NCBI GenBank assembly: GCA_019187225.1
Contig: JABAQQ010000047.1
Span: 1 to 51,007 of the forward strand
Direction: 5' to 3'
From: Saprospiraceae bacterium
Lineage (GTDB): Bacteria > Bacteroidota > Bacteroidia > Chitinophagales > Saprospiraceae
Length of the DNA: 51,007 nt
A program made the position numbers and the translations under genes. The notes under the pieces were generated by a model. That model did not search any database. It saw nothing but the letters and a program-made list of their open reading frames with translations, and was not told the origin of the DNA. This document shows positions 1 to 7,969 of this stretch, piece after piece; within the stretch, counting starts at the first letter, position 1, and the number at the start of each line of letters is the position of its first letter.

Positions 1-2
1 AG

Positions 3-91
3 GCCATACTCGACTTTTTCAAAAATATCAAAGAACATAAACAAGCGCTGGAGTCGCTCCTGACGCTCAACTTTCGCATTGCCGGACTATA
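3..91 (+). CDS. C-terminal end of an unidentified ORF, cut by the window edge
   Basis: An open frame enters from the left edge and stops with TAG at 89-91. It reads as 29 credible residues (start AILDFFKNIKEHK, end LNFRIAGL), amphipathic and protein-like. It runs head-on into the minus-strand subtilase and overlaps its last codons. A hairpin (stem AGTGGTTT/AAACCACT) covers the stop. This arrangement resembles the end of a transposase next to an insertion-sequence terminus, but 29 residues are too few to name a family, so that reading is inference. Confidence 0.4.
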
Positions 92-1833
92 GTGGTTTTT
101 CGCAAACCACTTTCCGCCGGGTATACATTCAGCGTTATCCAGCTGTTGTCTTGTGTCTGGCGATACATTACCGTGTAATTGGATACACCGTTGATGGTAT
201 TCCATGAAACCAATGCCGAACTGGAGGTGATATTGGAAACACCGGCGGCAGGCTTGGCAGACAATCGTACTGCTTCGAAAGCGTTGATCCGGCCATATCC
301 CATCTCGACGTTCCAGGTGCTTATTTTGCCGGGAACTACCGAATAAGTATAACCACCCACTTTGTCGGCAGTGTATCCCAATATTTCCGCGATTTCCCAT
401 CCTTCCCAGGCAGAATTGACCGAAGCGATCAGCCCGCATACACCCGCGGCAAGAGGGCAGGCAGCGGAAGTATGATTGAAATAAGTATAATCGCCTGCAT
501 TGTAACCGGCATTTCCGGTGCGGTCGGTAGTCAGGTTATTTACACCGGGCGCTACTACGTTCAGCATATTGCCATAGTTGGATACCGGCGCCCGCTGGTC
601 ATTGCCATCAGAAGCCCCTACTCCCACAACGAAGGGGAAAGCGCAGGGGTATACGGTCGTGTTGATGCCGCTGTTGCCTGCGCTTGCCAGTACAACTGCG
701 CCCAGTCCGGAGCGGCTGTTGCTCTCCATGGCGCTGTAGGATTGCTCCCATGCAGCATGATAGGTAGAAGTGGACCAACTGTTACTGACTGCAGCCACAC
801 CTGCTGTATTGATCACCCGGCTGGCTGCGCGGGCAATGATCTCGCAATTGGTGGAAAAAATGCCGGCTGAATTAGCATTGAATCCGATGACGATCGGCAA
901 CACTTTTACATTGTAGCCAATACCGGCTACGCCTGTGCCATTATTGGTATTCGCTCCGATCAATCCGGCGCATGGGGTACCGTGATTCGCATATTGGTTC
1001 TCCGGAGACGGGTCATTGTCGTCATTCACCGCGTCATAAGGAGATACGAATTTACCCGTCATATCGGTATGATTGAGATCATAACCGTGCCCGTCTATCA
1101 CCGCTACCACAACGGAAGAAGATCCCTGTGTGATATCCCAGGCTTCGGGAGCGTCAATGTCTTTATCGCTGCTCTGATTCAAAAACCACTGGCTGCCGAA
1201 TTGGGGGTCGTTGGGTACGGAAGCATTCCGGCATTCGATCAGAAAATTGGGATGCGCGAATACAGTCAGTCCCGACGCTTGCATGTTGTTGGCAAACTCA
1301 AGCGGGTTTCGGCCATGCGGGGTTTCGCAAACGAGAAAGGGCGAAACACTTTTGCCCATATTGATGGTTTCCGCTACTTCAAGGCCGAGGTCTTTGCATT
1401 TGCGCAGTATTTCCACTTCCTGCTGCTGGTTTCTGGCCTGTAAAATGATTTGGCCAGACATAACGATTTCCTGACGTTCAGGAGTAGTATATACAGGGTA
1501 AACGGCATGTACGCCGGGAACGGCCAAGAGCTTGCCGCTAACGCTTGCCCAGGTTTCGCCGCCCGCCAATCCATAGCGGCAGATACGCATGGGCCCATAA
1601 ACCTCGATCACCGTCAACCCTTTGACTTTAAGGGCAAGTTGCTGCGCTTTGTCGGAAGTGACAATTTCTGAAAATGCCACTACACATTGTGCAGGGACTT
1701 CATTCAACATTACTTTCCTGTCATAGTGATAATAGAATGCCTGAGCGGATTGTGCCTGTACCCGGTTTCCGAACGATATGAATATCAATACGGCAATAAG
1801 AACATTGATGGTGGAAAAGAAGAGATTTTTCAT
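67..1833 (-). CDS. Secreted S8 (subtilisin-like) serine peptidase with a shortened FN3 tail
   Basis: 588 aa. A signal peptide (about residues 1-28, ending VQAQ) shows export. Residues 30-200 resemble a propeptide region. The subtilase domain spans about 225-520: Asp247 in VAVIDGHG, His284 in NHGTPCAG and Ser456 in NHTSAACP form the expected triad. An FN3-like domain begins near 535 but breaks off after about 35 residues, at LNV (codon 570). The last 18 residues (YPAESGL onward) do not look like FN3. Relatives in Bacteroidota normally finish the FN3 domain and add a T9SS sorting domain; neither is present. The 3' end therefore looks replaced by foreign DNA (inference). The enzyme may still fold, but it would lack its surface-sorting signal. 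Confidence 0.85.
   Translation of the reverse strand: MKNLFFSTINVLIAVLIFISFGNRVQAQSAQAFYYHYDRKVMLNEVPAQCVVAFSEIVTSDKAQQLALKVKGLTVIEVYGPMRICRYGLAGGETWASVSGKLLAVPGVHAVYPVYTTPERQEIVMSGQIILQARNQQQEVEILRKCKDLGLEVAETINMGKSVSPFLVCETPHGRNPLEFANNMQASGLTVFAHPNFLIECRNASVPNDPQFGSQWFLNQSSDKDIDAPEAWDITQGSSSVVVAVIDGHGYDLNHTDMTGKFVSPYDAVNDDNDPSPENQYANHGTPCAGLIGANTNNGTGVAGIGYNVKVLPIVIGFNANSAGIFSTNCEIIARAASRVINTAGVAAVSNSWSTSTYHAAWEQSYSAMESNSRSGLGAVVLASAGNSGINTTVYPCAFPFVVGVGASDGNDQRAPVSNYGNMLNVVAPGVNNLTTDRTGNAGYNAGDYTYFNHTSAACPLAAGVCGLIASVNSAWEGWEIAEILGYTADKVGGYTYSVVPGKISTWNVEMGYGRINAFEAVRLSAKPAAGVSNITSSSALVSWNTINGVSNYTVMYRQTQDNSWITLNVYPAESGLRKTTIVRQCES
90..112. repeat. Short hairpin at the junction of the two ORF ends
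   Basis: AGTGGTTT and AAACCACT form an 8-bp stem around a TTCGC loop. It covers the stop codon of the plus-strand ORF end and lies inside the last codons of the subtilase frame. It could be a terminator or part of an insertion-sequence end. Confidence 0.4.
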
Positions 1834-1945
1834 GTCTTAAAATTGTAATGGTGAAACAATGGAATTTTTAATGCGAGGATGAAAAAGGGTGTTTACAGGC
1901 TTATGTCGAACGGAAATCAGACATCAATGGCGGCGGTAGTTTTTT

Positions 1946-1985
1946 AAAAAAAAATTCCCGGTCGCGCAAAGCGCACGACCGGGAA
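1946..1985 (-). terminator. Rho-independent terminator of the sigma/CHAT operon
   Basis: TTCCCGGTCG (1955-1964) pairs perfectly with CGACCGGGAA (1976-1985). On the minus strand the hairpin is followed by a run of nine U residues (A-run at 1946-1954). It lies between the CHAT gene stop and the subtilase start. Confidence 0.85.
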
Positions 1986-2048
1986 CACTGACAATCAATA
2001 TCTTGAGAGATCCTTTCGCCCCGTAGCCCCCCGTTTCAGCCCTTGCAA

Positions 2049-5000
2049 TCACTCGAGAAGGACGAATCCCGCCCAGTGATAAGGCTCATCCGGGTATTTC
2101 TTTTTCATATACGCCTGCGCCGCGCGGAAAGCATCCGGAATACTCTTTTTATTTTCCAGCCACAAGCGGTAGAATTTCGTCATAAATTCGCGGGTGCTGT
2201 TGTCGTCCACTCTCCAGAGGCTCATGATCAGGTATTTCGCCCCGGCTATCCTGAATGCGCGCTGCAGGCCGTACACGCCTTCGTTGCCCTCGATGTCGCC
2301 CAGGCCTGTTTCGCAGGCCGACAGTACCACTAACTCCGTGCCCGACAAGTCCAAATGGCTGATCTCGTACGCAGTGAGTATGCCGTCCTCCCGGTTTTCG
2401 GGGCCTTTGCCTGTCATCCAGGCCTGGTTGGCGCCGGCCAGGATCAGCCCGGAGCGCATCATCGGGTTGTCGGACTTCTTGAAAACCATGTTTTCCCCGT
2501 CGAAAAGCGACGGGCGACTGTTGGCGGGTTCCTTCGGGTCGGGGTAAAAGTAGCCGTGGGTAGCGATGTGGAGAATGCGCGGGGCGTTTTGCCCCTTGCC
2601 CAAATGGCGAAAAGTCTCCTCGGTAGCACGATAGCCCGTATCCAACTGCACTGCATATTGTGCATTTTGCAACAACTTCGAGATGTCAAGCGCCTCTGCC
2701 CGGGTACCGGGAAGGTATTTCCAATTGCCGCCCCGGGACGTGGAATCCGCATAAAATGACCGCATTTCGGTCAATCCCCGCGTACCGGCTATGTCGGTTT
2801 TCTGTGGAACAGGCATGGCAGTCGTGTCCATTTCGTAGCGAATGCCGCCAAACACGGCGGCGCTCAGGGCGGCATTTACCGGCGCCTGGTAATTGGCGGC
2901 AGGCACCAACTGGCGGGTGCTGCCGAGTGTGATCACCCGCCTGCGTTCGCCGAACGTTTGTTGCCCGGGCGCGGGAATTGCGCCTAAGTTGAGCCGGTGC
3001 AACAGGCCGGAGGGAGAGCAATAGACGGTATGGGTATTGTTCAGTAGTCCTTCCAGCGGTTTCCAGATAAGTGCGAATAATTCATGCCCCCGACTACCGT
3101 AGCACTCGTTGATGCGCCGGTCGTTGCCGCCTGACGCGCCTTTCAGCAGCGCCGCTATCTGGCGCTCCTCGAACAGGGGGATGAAGTGGGGCGTTGTGTC
3201 GCCGTGCCTTAAAACAAGAGCGGCGTACATGACGCTGTCCGTCACATGGGGCGTGTAAAAGTGGTAATGAACGAACTCGATGGCAGCCTCGCCGGGCCGG
3301 AGTTGTTGTTGCACTTCCTGCCAGGTTACCTGCCGCAGGGCTTCGCCGAAGCCGGCTACCGTGCGGACGAGTTCTTTTTCGAGGGTGTTGGCTTTTTGTT
3401 CGAGGTCGGCGATGAGGGCGCTGTCGCGGTCGGAGATGGGTTGGGCGTATTGGGTGGCGAGGCGGCGGTGGTAGGATTTGAGGAGGTAATATCGTTCAAC
3501 GTTAGGAGAACTGGCATTTGTCATCTTCTTAAAATGTAAAGATGAATTTAGCAAAAACCCTTTATGAAATAGTAAATTGTCATAGCATTCAGCATATATC
3601 TCTGTTTTTATTTGCGCAAAAGAGAAAAAATACTCCCAGCTTTTGATAAATTGATTATTATAAAGGGACATTTCCCTTTCGGAAAGATAATATGAATTTT
3701 TTTGACAGAGAGATTTTTCTATATTAATAGCGTCTATATACTGCATTTTGGCTTTTTCGAGTTCGTTTGTAAGCCAATACAAAGTCGCTAATTCCATTAA
3801 TGCATGTTTATAGTCGCTATTTTCTTTTCCAATTATATCATTTAATAAAAGTTTGGCTTTAACTAATAGTGTCTCTGCCTCAGTGTAATTATGTAATTTA
3901 AGGCTTCTCGAAGCCATGGCTCCTATGCAGTTAATATAAAAGGCATCTTTAGTATTCTCAAGTTTAGATTCAAAAATATCTTTAGCCTCGAGATAAAGCA
4001 TCTCTGACTTCTCATATAGACCCATTTTGTCGTATAATACTCCCAGATTAATAAGACTTCCAGCATAACCCACATTTGCTTTCCCCAAAGTTTTCGTCTT
4101 AATATTTATAGATTCCAAGATAAAAAAAGTAGATTTTTCATAGTCTCCTTGGTCAAGATACAATGTTCCAAGCAATGCCAAGCTCTCAGCATATCGTGGA
4201 TGTTCCTTTCCAAAAATTTTTTCCCTAATAGATGCGGATTCCAGCAAGAGCGTTTCAGATTTTTTGTAGTCACCCAATTTTTTATAAATAAGCCCTATGT
4301 TATATAGGCTCAATGCGTTATTATCTTGTTTTCTTATAAATTGCTCATTTATGGATTTAGCCTTATAATATAGAATTTCTGCTTTTTCATAATTAGCCAT
4401 TTTATAATATAAGGCAGCTAACGCTGTCAGGCAATTATAGTAGAATTGATACTTGCCATTATTTAGTTTAGTTTCAAAAATTTCTTTACCTTCAAGGAGC
4501 ATCAGTTCAGATTTCTCATAATTACCCATAGACTTATATAAGAGTCCTAAATTAACAAGCCCTCCTACATAATCGGAATTATCTTTTCCAAACAACCTGC
4601 TCTTTATAAATAGTGCCTCAAGAAGTAAAGGCTCTGCCTTCTCATATAGATTCATATACCAATATACAACACCTAAATTATTCAGACTTTCAGCGTAACC
4701 AAAACTTTCTTTCCCCAGCAACTTCTCACGGATTAGTAAATCTTCAGTATAAAATGATTCGCACATTTTATATCTTCCCATTTGATAATACAAATCTCCC
4801 ATAGATTGTAAACTCTCGGAATAGGCAAGACTTTCTTTTCCTAATAATTTTTCTCTAATAGTTAAAGCTTTAAGATAGAGCGGCTCTGCACTATCATAGC
4901 GATTCATTAAACAATATGTATTGCCGGATTTCAAAAGACAAGTAGCATATAGCTCATGCTCCTTACCAAAAGCCTCAGCAACCTTGCCGGTGGCAGCAGT

Positions 5001-5156
5001 AATAATTTGTAGTGATTCTTCGAATTTTTTCTGCCGAAGCAAACTCTGATGTAATTGAATCAGACTGTCCACTTCGCGTCGAACAACCTGTGTATCTATC
5101 TGACCGACAGACCATAAAGGAAACGAAAAAAAAATAATGAAAAGAGGTGTTTGCAT
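2049..5156 (-). CDS. Exported TPR-CHAT protein (caspase-like peptidase)
   Basis: 1035 aa. The N-terminus (MQTPLFIIFFSFPLWSVGQ) looks like a signal peptide. Residues about 40-500 are roughly eleven kinesin-light-chain-type TPR repeats of 42 aa, with recurring Y-x-K-A/S-E and GKE-x-x-x-Y. A helical linker (about 500-660) leads into a CHAT domain (about 690-1035). CHAT is a caspase-fold peptidase: His867 in HIATHGYF and Cys948 in VLSACETGLG are the expected dyad, so it should be active. It is the last gene of a minus-strand operon behind a sigma factor, an anti-sigma-like membrane protein and a TPR protein, 197 bases after the TPR gene and followed by a strong terminator. The TPR-coding DNA (3540-5160) is strikingly AT-rich, while the CHAT-coding DNA is GC-rich. 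The substrate is unknown. Confidence 0.88.
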   Translation of the reverse strand: MQTPLFIIFFSFPLWSVGQIDTQVVRREVDSLIQLHQSLLRQKKFEESLQIITAATGKVAEAFGKEHELYATCLLKSGNTYCLMNRYDSAEPLYLKALTIREKLLGKESLAYSESLQSMGDLYYQMGRYKMCESFYTEDLLIREKLLGKESFGYAESLNNLGVVYWYMNLYEKAEPLLLEALFIKSRLFGKDNSDYVGGLVNLGLLYKSMGNYEKSELMLLEGKEIFETKLNNGKYQFYYNCLTALAALYYKMANYEKAEILYYKAKSINEQFIRKQDNNALSLYNIGLIYKKLGDYKKSETLLLESASIREKIFGKEHPRYAESLALLGTLYLDQGDYEKSTFFILESINIKTKTLGKANVGYAGSLINLGVLYDKMGLYEKSEMLYLEAKDIFESKLENTKDAFYINCIGAMASRSLKLHNYTEAETLLVKAKLLLNDIIGKENSDYKHALMELATLYWLTNELEKAKMQYIDAINIEKSLCQKNSYYLSEREMSLYNNQFIKSWEYFFSFAQIKTEIYAECYDNLLFHKGFLLNSSLHFKKMTNASSPNVERYYLLKSYHRRLATQYAQPISDRDSALIADLEQKANTLEKELVRTVAGFGEALRQVTWQEVQQQLRPGEAAIEFVHYHFYTPHVTDSVMYAALVLRHGDTTPHFIPLFEERQIAALLKGASGGNDRRINECYGSRGHELFALIWKPLEGLLNNTHTVYCSPSGLLHRLNLGAIPAPGQQTFGERRRVITLGSTRQLVPAANYQAPVNAALSAAVFGGIRYEMDTTAMPVPQKTDIAGTRGLTEMRSFYADSTSRGGNWKYLPGTRAEALDISKLLQNAQYAVQLDTGYRATEETFRHLGKGQNAPRILHIATHGYFYPDPKEPANSRPSLFDGENMVFKKSDNPMMRSGLILAGANQAWMTGKGPENREDGILTAYEISHLDLSGTELVVLSACETGLGDIEGNEGVYGLQRAFRIAGAKYLIMSLWRVDDNSTREFMTKFYRLWLENKKSIPDAFRAAQAYMKKKYPDEPYHWAGFVLLE

Positions 5157-5245
5157 TGCAAAAATGTATATATTTTAACCAGTGTTAAATAGAAAATTTT
5201 GATTTTTCAAAATCGCTCGCTCATATTTAATCATTCACCATTTAC

Positions 5246-5350
5246 GGGTGCATTTCAAATTGTCGCAGCAATGTAAGCCGGAAGTCTGTTCCGGCGAATA
5301 TATATGGGCGGAACGGACTTCCGCCCTCCTTGTGACAATTTGAAACACCC
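5246..5350. repeat. Long imperfect inverted repeat (about 105 bp)
   Basis: Left arm 5246-5295 and right arm about 5306-5350 are near reverse complements: GTGCATTTCAAATTGTC pairs with GACAATTTGAAACACC, and GGAAGTCTGTTCCG with CGGAACGGACTTCC. The loop is an AT-rich GAATATATATG. It lies between the TPR gene and the CHAT gene of one operon, so it could weaken read-through or stabilise the upstream mRNA. Its form suggests a mobile palindromic repeat (REP- or MITE-like). Confidence 0.7.
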
Positions 5351-5353
5351 CCT

Positions 5354-5872
5354 TCACCGTCTGCCCATTTTTTCATACAACCGCTTCAACAAATCGGACG
5401 CCCGCTGGTACTCTGGATGTTCCTTTCCCAACACCTTTTCTATTGTCTGAGTAGCCTCGAGCAACAAAGGTTCGGACTTTTTATAGTTGCCTTGTTCCAG
5501 GTACACCAATCCCAGTTGGCACAGTATTTTTGCGTATTCCGGATGCGTCGGGCCAAGGACTTTTTGAACGATATCTCCGGCTTCCTGAAAACTGGATGCC
5601 GCCTTTTTGTATTTTTTCAGTTCTAAATAGCAGTTCCCCAATAGCCGCAGGGAAGCGGCATAACGGGGATGGTTTTTCCCCAACTGCTTAGCGGCCAGTT
5701 TCCCGGCTTTTTTGGCGGCGGGAAGCGCCTTTTGGTATAACCCTTTCTTGTAGAGACTATCGGCTTCACGATATGCTTGTTCTACTTCATGCAGACTGGC
5801 CGGCGGCTGCATTTGTTGCGCCGGGGCGAAAACCGGCAGCATGATACACACGAGAAAAAAGATCGTTTTCAT
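5354..5872 (-). CDS. Exported TPR repeat protein
   Basis: 172 aa with a signal peptide (MKTIFFLVCIMLPVFAPAQQ) followed by three to four 42-aa TPR units carrying GKNHPRYA, GPTHPEYA and GKEHPEYQ. The same repeat type is seen in the CHAT protein downstream, so the two may share a partner or assemble together in the periplasm. I chose the ATG at 5872 because it begins a clean signal peptide. The longer open frame upstream would overlap the anti-sigma gene and gives no sensible N-terminus. It sits 49 bases after the anti-sigma-like gene in the same operon. No catalytic residues are visible. Confidence 0.8.
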   Translation of the reverse strand: MKTIFFLVCIMLPVFAPAQQMQPPASLHEVEQAYREADSLYKKGLYQKALPAAKKAGKLAAKQLGKNHPRYAASLRLLGNCYLELKKYKKAASSFQEAGDIVQKVLGPTHPEYAKILCQLGLVYLEQGNYKKSEPLLLEATQTIEKVLGKEHPEYQRASDLLKRLYEKMGRR

Positions 5873-5921
5873 GGAAGATAAAATTTTATGAATGCGTGAA
5901 GTCACTCGACTGACAATGTAG

Positions 5922-6767
5922 TTATTTATCAGATTTTCCAATAAACAGCCGCCCCACATACATCCGCTCCCCTCCCTCTTTCTCTTCCATCGCAAAATAA
6001 TACAACCCCATCGGCACGTCCATTTGCTGCCGATGGTCGAAAGTTATCTTTCCCGTCGCATCCTTTTTTAAAGCCAGTGGCAAGGATAATACAGGCGTAT
6101 TGGCATCCCTGTTGTTGTACACTGCCAGTACAAGAGCATCCATCGCCGCATCGCTCAGTCCCTCTATCTTCCCGGAAAAACGGATGGTCACACGTCCCTT
6201 TTCGTCCGGGATATAAACAGCGTCATTGGCCGGCGCGACGGCGCTGAATTTCAGCGCCTCGCTGCGCAGGCCGCCGTCGATGAACCTCTCCATCGCGGTG
6301 TTGGTGCGGAAATTGGCGGGGTCGGCGGCGGCGATGCGTTTGTTGTCGGCAGGGCGTTGGCGTGTTTCTCCAGGCTTCTGCTCTGCCTGCGGGCGGTTGG
6401 CTGGCGGCATTTGCGGAGCGGGTAGGGGCGGCTGAGATTGTTGTTGCGGCAATGTTTCCGGTGCAGCGGCCGGTTCGGATCGGGACGTTTGCCAAAGCCA
6501 ATAGCCACCGATACACAGCAGGGCGACCAAGGCGGGCATCCACCACTTAAGGCGCCATGCCGGCGCAGGCGCCTTTTCCGGCGGCGCTTCGCGTATTGCC
6601 TCGCGTACCCGCGACCGCACCCGCATGACCGCCAGGTGCTCGCGAAGTTCCCGTTCTTGTTCCAGCTCTTCCCGCAGCGCGGGATTCTGTGCCAGTTCGG
6701 CCTCGAAGCGGGCCTGTTCTTCCGCGTCGAGCCTGCCCTCTATATATGCATTGATATCGAATGTCAT
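5922..6767 (-). CDS. Anti-sigma-like single-pass membrane protein
   Basis: 281 aa. Residues 1-60 form a charged helical cytoplasmic segment beginning with a short INAYIEGRLDAEE motif, the type seen at the start of anti-sigma factors. No zinc-binding HxxxCxxC is present. One membrane span lies at about 76-92 (WWMPALVALLCIGGYWLW). A Pro/Gln-rich linker (about 95-145) leads to a periplasmic beta-rich domain (150-281). It starts 21 bases after the sigma factor gene, as expected for a sigma/anti-sigma pair. The long linker outside the membrane is a plausible protease target, and the next two genes encode exported TPR and TPR-CHAT proteins. Sigma binding is inferred from position and layout, not from a recognised domain. 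Confidence 0.7.
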   Translation of the reverse strand: MTFDINAYIEGRLDAEEQARFEAELAQNPALREELEQERELREHLAVMRVRSRVREAIREAPPEKAPAPAWRLKWWMPALVALLCIGGYWLWQTSRSEPAAAPETLPQQQSQPPLPAPQMPPANRPQAEQKPGETRQRPADNKRIAAADPANFRTNTAMERFIDGGLRSEALKFSAVAPANDAVYIPDEKGRVTIRFSGKIEGLSDAAMDALVLAVYNNRDANTPVLSLPLALKKDATGKITFDHRQQMDVPMGLYYFAMEEKEGGERMYVGRLFIGKSDK

Positions 6768-6788
6768 GACCGGAGCATGGTTTGGGTA

Positions 6789-7367
6789 TTAAAGATGCCT
6801 TTTGAAGTCTTCCATCAACAGCCGCAGTTTTTTCATACACTCTCCTCGTTTGCTGCGCAGCGACGGCACAGTAGTATATTGCGTAAGTCCTAACTGTAGC
6901 GTTTCTTCGTCGGATTTGCCCTCCAGATGAAACAAAGTAATCAGTTGTCTGCAATTCTCCGGCATCTTTTCCAGCGCCCCTGCCAGTAACTGCTGCAATT
7001 CCTTGCCGTACAGGTATTGCTCCACTGATGGCGCCTCTGAAGCATCCCATTCCTGCACTTCCGTGGTGACCACTTGCCGCTTGCGCATAAAGTTGCGCAA
7101 CAGGTTTTGCGCGATCACATTCGCATAAGCCAGCGGAGTGGTTCCGTCGAAGCGAAATGCGCCGGTTTCGATTTTCCGTATCACGAGGATGGTCGCATCT
7201 TCCGCCATTTCTTCCAGGTCGGCTTCCGGGATGTTGCGCCCCTGTCGCCAGGAATGCAACATCCCGCTGACTTTCCGGTGCAGGTATACGATGGCGGCAC
7301 TTTCGCTATCGGACAAGCCGTGGTACAGTACCTGGGGATCCTGGTAATCTTTTGGCGTTTTTTTCAT
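6789..7367 (-). CDS. ECF-like sigma-70 family RNA polymerase sigma factor
   Basis: 192 aa from ATG 7367 (MKKTPKDYQD). Region 2 is visible around 45-95 (DLEEMAEDATILVIRKIETG, then LAYANVIAQNLLRNFMRKRQ, where basic residues would contact the -10 region). Region 4 lies around 125-185 (LEKMPENCRQLITLFHLEG, then a helix-turn-helix ending SLRSKRGECMKKL). The open frame extends 22 codons upstream, but that stretch is Arg-rich and not sigma-like. It is the first gene of a four-gene minus-strand operon. Bacteroidota carry families of such sigma factors next to membrane anti-sigma and TPR genes. The regulon is unknown; autoregulation is likely but not shown. Confidence 0.85.
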   Translation of the reverse strand: MKKTPKDYQDPQVLYHGLSDSESAAIVYLHRKVSGMLHSWRQGRNIPEADLEEMAEDATILVIRKIETGAFRFDGTTPLAYANVIAQNLLRNFMRKRQVVTTEVQEWDASEAPSVEQYLYGKELQQLLAGALEKMPENCRQLITLFHLEGKSDEETLQLGLTQYTTVPSLRSKRGECMKKLRLLMEDFKRHL

Positions 7368-7708
7368 TTTTCCGATCCGAGGGCAAAAACGCAAGCGGAC
7401 AAGATGCCGGTATCGCTTGCGATGAGCCCCCAAAGATTCGGATAAATTTTATGTTTACAAACAATATGTAAGTCCCGCCACCCACATCAACGAAAAGCCC
7501 TGAAAAAATTTTAACAGTCGTATCTCTTGACATTTCGCGAAAGGGGTTTATTTTTGTACCTGTGAAGTGAAGATGACGGGCGTTTTGGGCGTCCATATGT
7601 CATTTTCGCAGAACATTCGTCATTCACCTTTATTCTCACACACAAGCCTTCCGTAAAAACTTTCTTTCCACAAGGAATGGGAGGGTTTAAACCAACAAGA
7701 CTTTTGCC
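7368..7708. other. Divergent intergenic region between the sigma operon and the small gene
   Basis: 341 bases without a gene. It holds a plus-strand Bacteroidota-type promoter (7527-7556) and about 145 bases of leader for the 47-aa gene. No convincing minus-strand promoter for the sigma operon and no structured riboswitch were recognised. Confidence 0.6.
7527..7556 (+). promoter_or_regulatory. Bacteroidota-type promoter of the 47-aa gene
   Basis: TTGACA-like -33 box (TTG at 7527-7529), then 19 bases, then TATTTTTG (7549-7556), which fits TAnnTTTG exactly. Transcription would start near 7562, giving a leader of about 147 bases before the ATG at 7709. Confidence 0.65.
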
Positions 7709-7852
7709 ATGAGACACTGGGAAAAGAGTAAAAAAGACCTTCGCCGTGCGGACGACCGCGAAATGCAAATGCAAGATCACAAAAAGAAAAAACTCAAACC
7801 AATCGAAAAAACGAAGTACCGCCTGCGGGGGTACGAATCAGAAGAAGAATAA
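7709..7852 (+). CDS. 47-aa highly charged hypothetical protein
   Basis: Starts MRHWEKSKKDLRR and ends RGYESEEE; almost half the residues are Lys, Arg, Glu or Asp, with a KKKK run. No membrane segment or signal peptide. It is too short for routine gene calling, but it has a consensus promoter 150 bases upstream and a strong terminator right behind it, so it is a self-contained transcription unit. It lies between the divergent sigma/CHAT operon and the EAD-MoxR-vWA operon. Function unknown; a nucleic-acid- or ribosome-binding role would fit the charge, but that is speculation. Confidence 0.65.
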   Translation: MRHWEKSKKDLRRADDREMQMQDHKKKKLKPIEKTKYRLRGYESEEE

Positions 7853-7880
7853 GAACATTTCCGGCAATAAATATTTTCAG

Positions 7881-7914
7881 GGCGAGGCGGGTTTCCGCTT
7901 CGCCTTTTTTATTT
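7881..7914 (+). terminator. Rho-independent terminator of the 47-aa gene
   Basis: GGCGAGGCGG (7881-7890) pairs with CCGCTTCGCC (7895-7904) with one G-U pair, around a GTTT loop, followed by TTTTTTATTT. It isolates the small gene from the EAD operon. Confidence 0.85.
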
Positions 7915-7929
7915 AACGCCGGGAAATAT

Positions 7930-7937
7930 TACTTTTG
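7930..7937 (+). promoter_or_regulatory. Probable -7 element of the EAD-MoxR-vWA operon
   Basis: TACTTTTG fits TAnnTTTG, 33 bases before the GTG start at 7970. No clear -33 TTTG box is seen at the right distance (the preceding terminator T-run is there), so the promoter may be weak or need an activator. Confidence 0.5.
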
Positions 7938-7969
7938 TCCGTCATCTTATTTGAACGCCAAAAAAGACC

